Assembly: GCA_025464695.1 (NCBI GenBank)
Contig: JAODNQ010000049.1
Span: 1-5,797 of the forward strand
Origin: Frankiales bacterium
Lineage (GTDB): Bacteria > Actinomycetota > Actinomycetes > Mycobacteriales > SCTD01
Direction of reading: 5' to 3'
Length of the DNA: 5,797 nt
The notes under the pieces are model-generated. The model was not told where the DNA came from. It did not search any database and worked only from the letters and a program-made list of their open reading frames with translations. Made by a program: the position numbers and the translations under genes. This document shows, one piece after another, positions 5,241-5,797 of this stretch; within the stretch, counting starts at the first letter, position 1, and every line of letters begins with the position of its first letter.

Positions 5241-5797
5241 TCAGGAGGCGGGGTCGGTGCCCGGCGCGCGACGGCGGCGGACCGGGGCGCTCCCGGTGTC
5301 GGCCTCGCGGTTGACCTGCGCGGGCCGACGGCGGACCGGCGCGGTCGCCCCCTTGGTCAGGGACGTGGCCTTGCGGCGGGCCGACGCGACCTTGCCGCGG
5401 CCGCGGGCGAGGTCCTCGAGGTCGGCCGGGCCCATGACGGCGAGCTCGGCCGGGGTGAGCACCGGCGGGCGGGTCGACAACGGACGTCGGCCGTTCGCGG
5501 TCGGGTGCTCGCGGTGGGGGCGCTTGTCGACGGGGGCGAAGATCTCGAGGACCTCCTCCTTCGTCAGCGTCTCCTTGTCGAGCAGCTTGAGGACCATGTC
5601 GTCGAGGACGTCGCGGTACTCGACGAGGATCTCCCACGCCTCGTGGTGCGCGTTCTCGACGAGCGCCCGCACCTCGGCGTCGACGACCGCGGCGACCTCC
5701 TCGGAGTAGTCGCGGCCGTGGCCCATGTCGCGGCCCATGAAGACCTCGCCGGACTCCTGGCCGAACTTCACCGCGCCGAGCTTCTCGCTCATGCCGT
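5241..5797 (-). CDS. ftsH: ATP-dependent zinc metalloprotease FtsH, C-terminal part (partial)
   Basis: This is the membrane-anchored AAA+ protease that degrades misfolded and regulatory membrane proteins. Only the last about 184 residues are present; the AAA and HEXXH parts lie beyond the right edge. Counting from the Met at 5792, MSEKLGAVKFG (1-11) and MGRDMGHGRDYSEEVAAVVD (19-38) are hallmark sequences of the FtsH peptidase domain, the latter containing the aspartate-bearing segment after the zinc site. A helical region (HHEAWEILVEYRDVLDDMVL, 49-68) and LDKETLTKEEVLEIFAPV (71-88) follow. The tail after about 100 is a disordered, strongly basic extension. It carries STRPPVLTPAELA (106-118) and two APVRRR copies (151-156 and 169-174). 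The stop lies 2 nt before folP. Confidence 0.97.
   Translation of the reverse strand, partial: GMSEKLGAVKFGQESGEVFMGRDMGHGRDYSEEVAAVVDAEVRALVENAHHEAWEILVEYRDVLDDMVLKLLDKETLTKEEVLEIFAPVDKRPHREHPTANGRRPLSTRPPVLTPAELAVMGPADLEDLARGRGKVASARRKATSLTKGATAPVRRRPAQVNREADTGSAPVRRRRAPGTDPAS

Noticed and set aside
5239..5637. N-terminal extension of FolP into ftsH (411 residues in total)
   Set aside because: The extension lacks any motif, is Arg/Pro-rich, and lies in another frame of the clear FtsH C-terminus.
4465..5709. 414-codon plus-strand open frame
   Set aside because: It is the antisense shadow of folP and ftsH, which have unmistakable motifs on the minus strand.
1..5797. CRISPR array, tRNA, rRNA, riboswitch or defence system
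   Set aside because: There are no spaced repeats, no tRNA-like cloverleaf and no conserved RNA motif. Nearly all of the window is accounted for by ordinary protein genes.

Overview
The window has very high GC, strong third-codon-position G/C bias, and GTG or TTG starts on every gene whose start is visible. These traits, plus the gene order ftsH - folP - folB - folK - DUF3180, indicate a chromosomal segment of an actinomycete. Geodermatophilales, Kineosporiales or Frankia-like lineages fit by general resemblance, but the genus cannot be fixed from the sequence. Apart from a transposase fragment at the left edge, all genes lie on the minus strand, so transcription runs from high to low coordinates.

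Right part (about 5797 to 3113): the C-terminal part of the membrane protease FtsH, then dihydropteroate synthase (folP), dihydroneopterin aldolase (folB), HPPK (folK) and a DUF3180-type membrane protein. They are packed with overlaps or gaps of at most 25 nt. FolB, FolK and FolP act in sequence: dihydroneopterin to hydroxymethyl-dihydropterin, then its pyrophosphate, then dihydropteroate. folE (GTP cyclohydrolase I), which in many actinomycetes sits between ftsH and folP, is absent from that position: only 2 nt separate the two genes.

Middle (3112 to 1498): a 40-nt spacer carries a plausible leaderless promoter (TAGGGT seven bases before a GTG) and a 9-bp direct repeat. It precedes a 91-aa conserved-looking protein of unknown function and a 429-aa AI-2E/UPF0118-family membrane protein.

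Left part (1492 to 120): two overlapping OpuC/ProW-type ABC permeases, probably for glycine betaine, choline or a related osmolyte. They start 5 nt after the AI-2E gene. Their ATPase and solute-binding protein are not in the window.

Left edge (1 to 119): the end of a plus-strand ORF resembling the C-terminus of an IS110-family transposase converges on the permease operon, with 21 nt between the stop codons. An insertion sequence therefore seems to sit exactly where the rest of the ABC operon could be expected.

No tRNA, rRNA, CRISPR array or clear terminator was seen, and there is no gene-free stretch longer than about 40 nt. I found no convincing undescribed multi-gene system. The most notable points are the missing folE, the permease pair cut off by an insertion sequence, and the probable leaderless transcription unit headed by the 91-aa protein.
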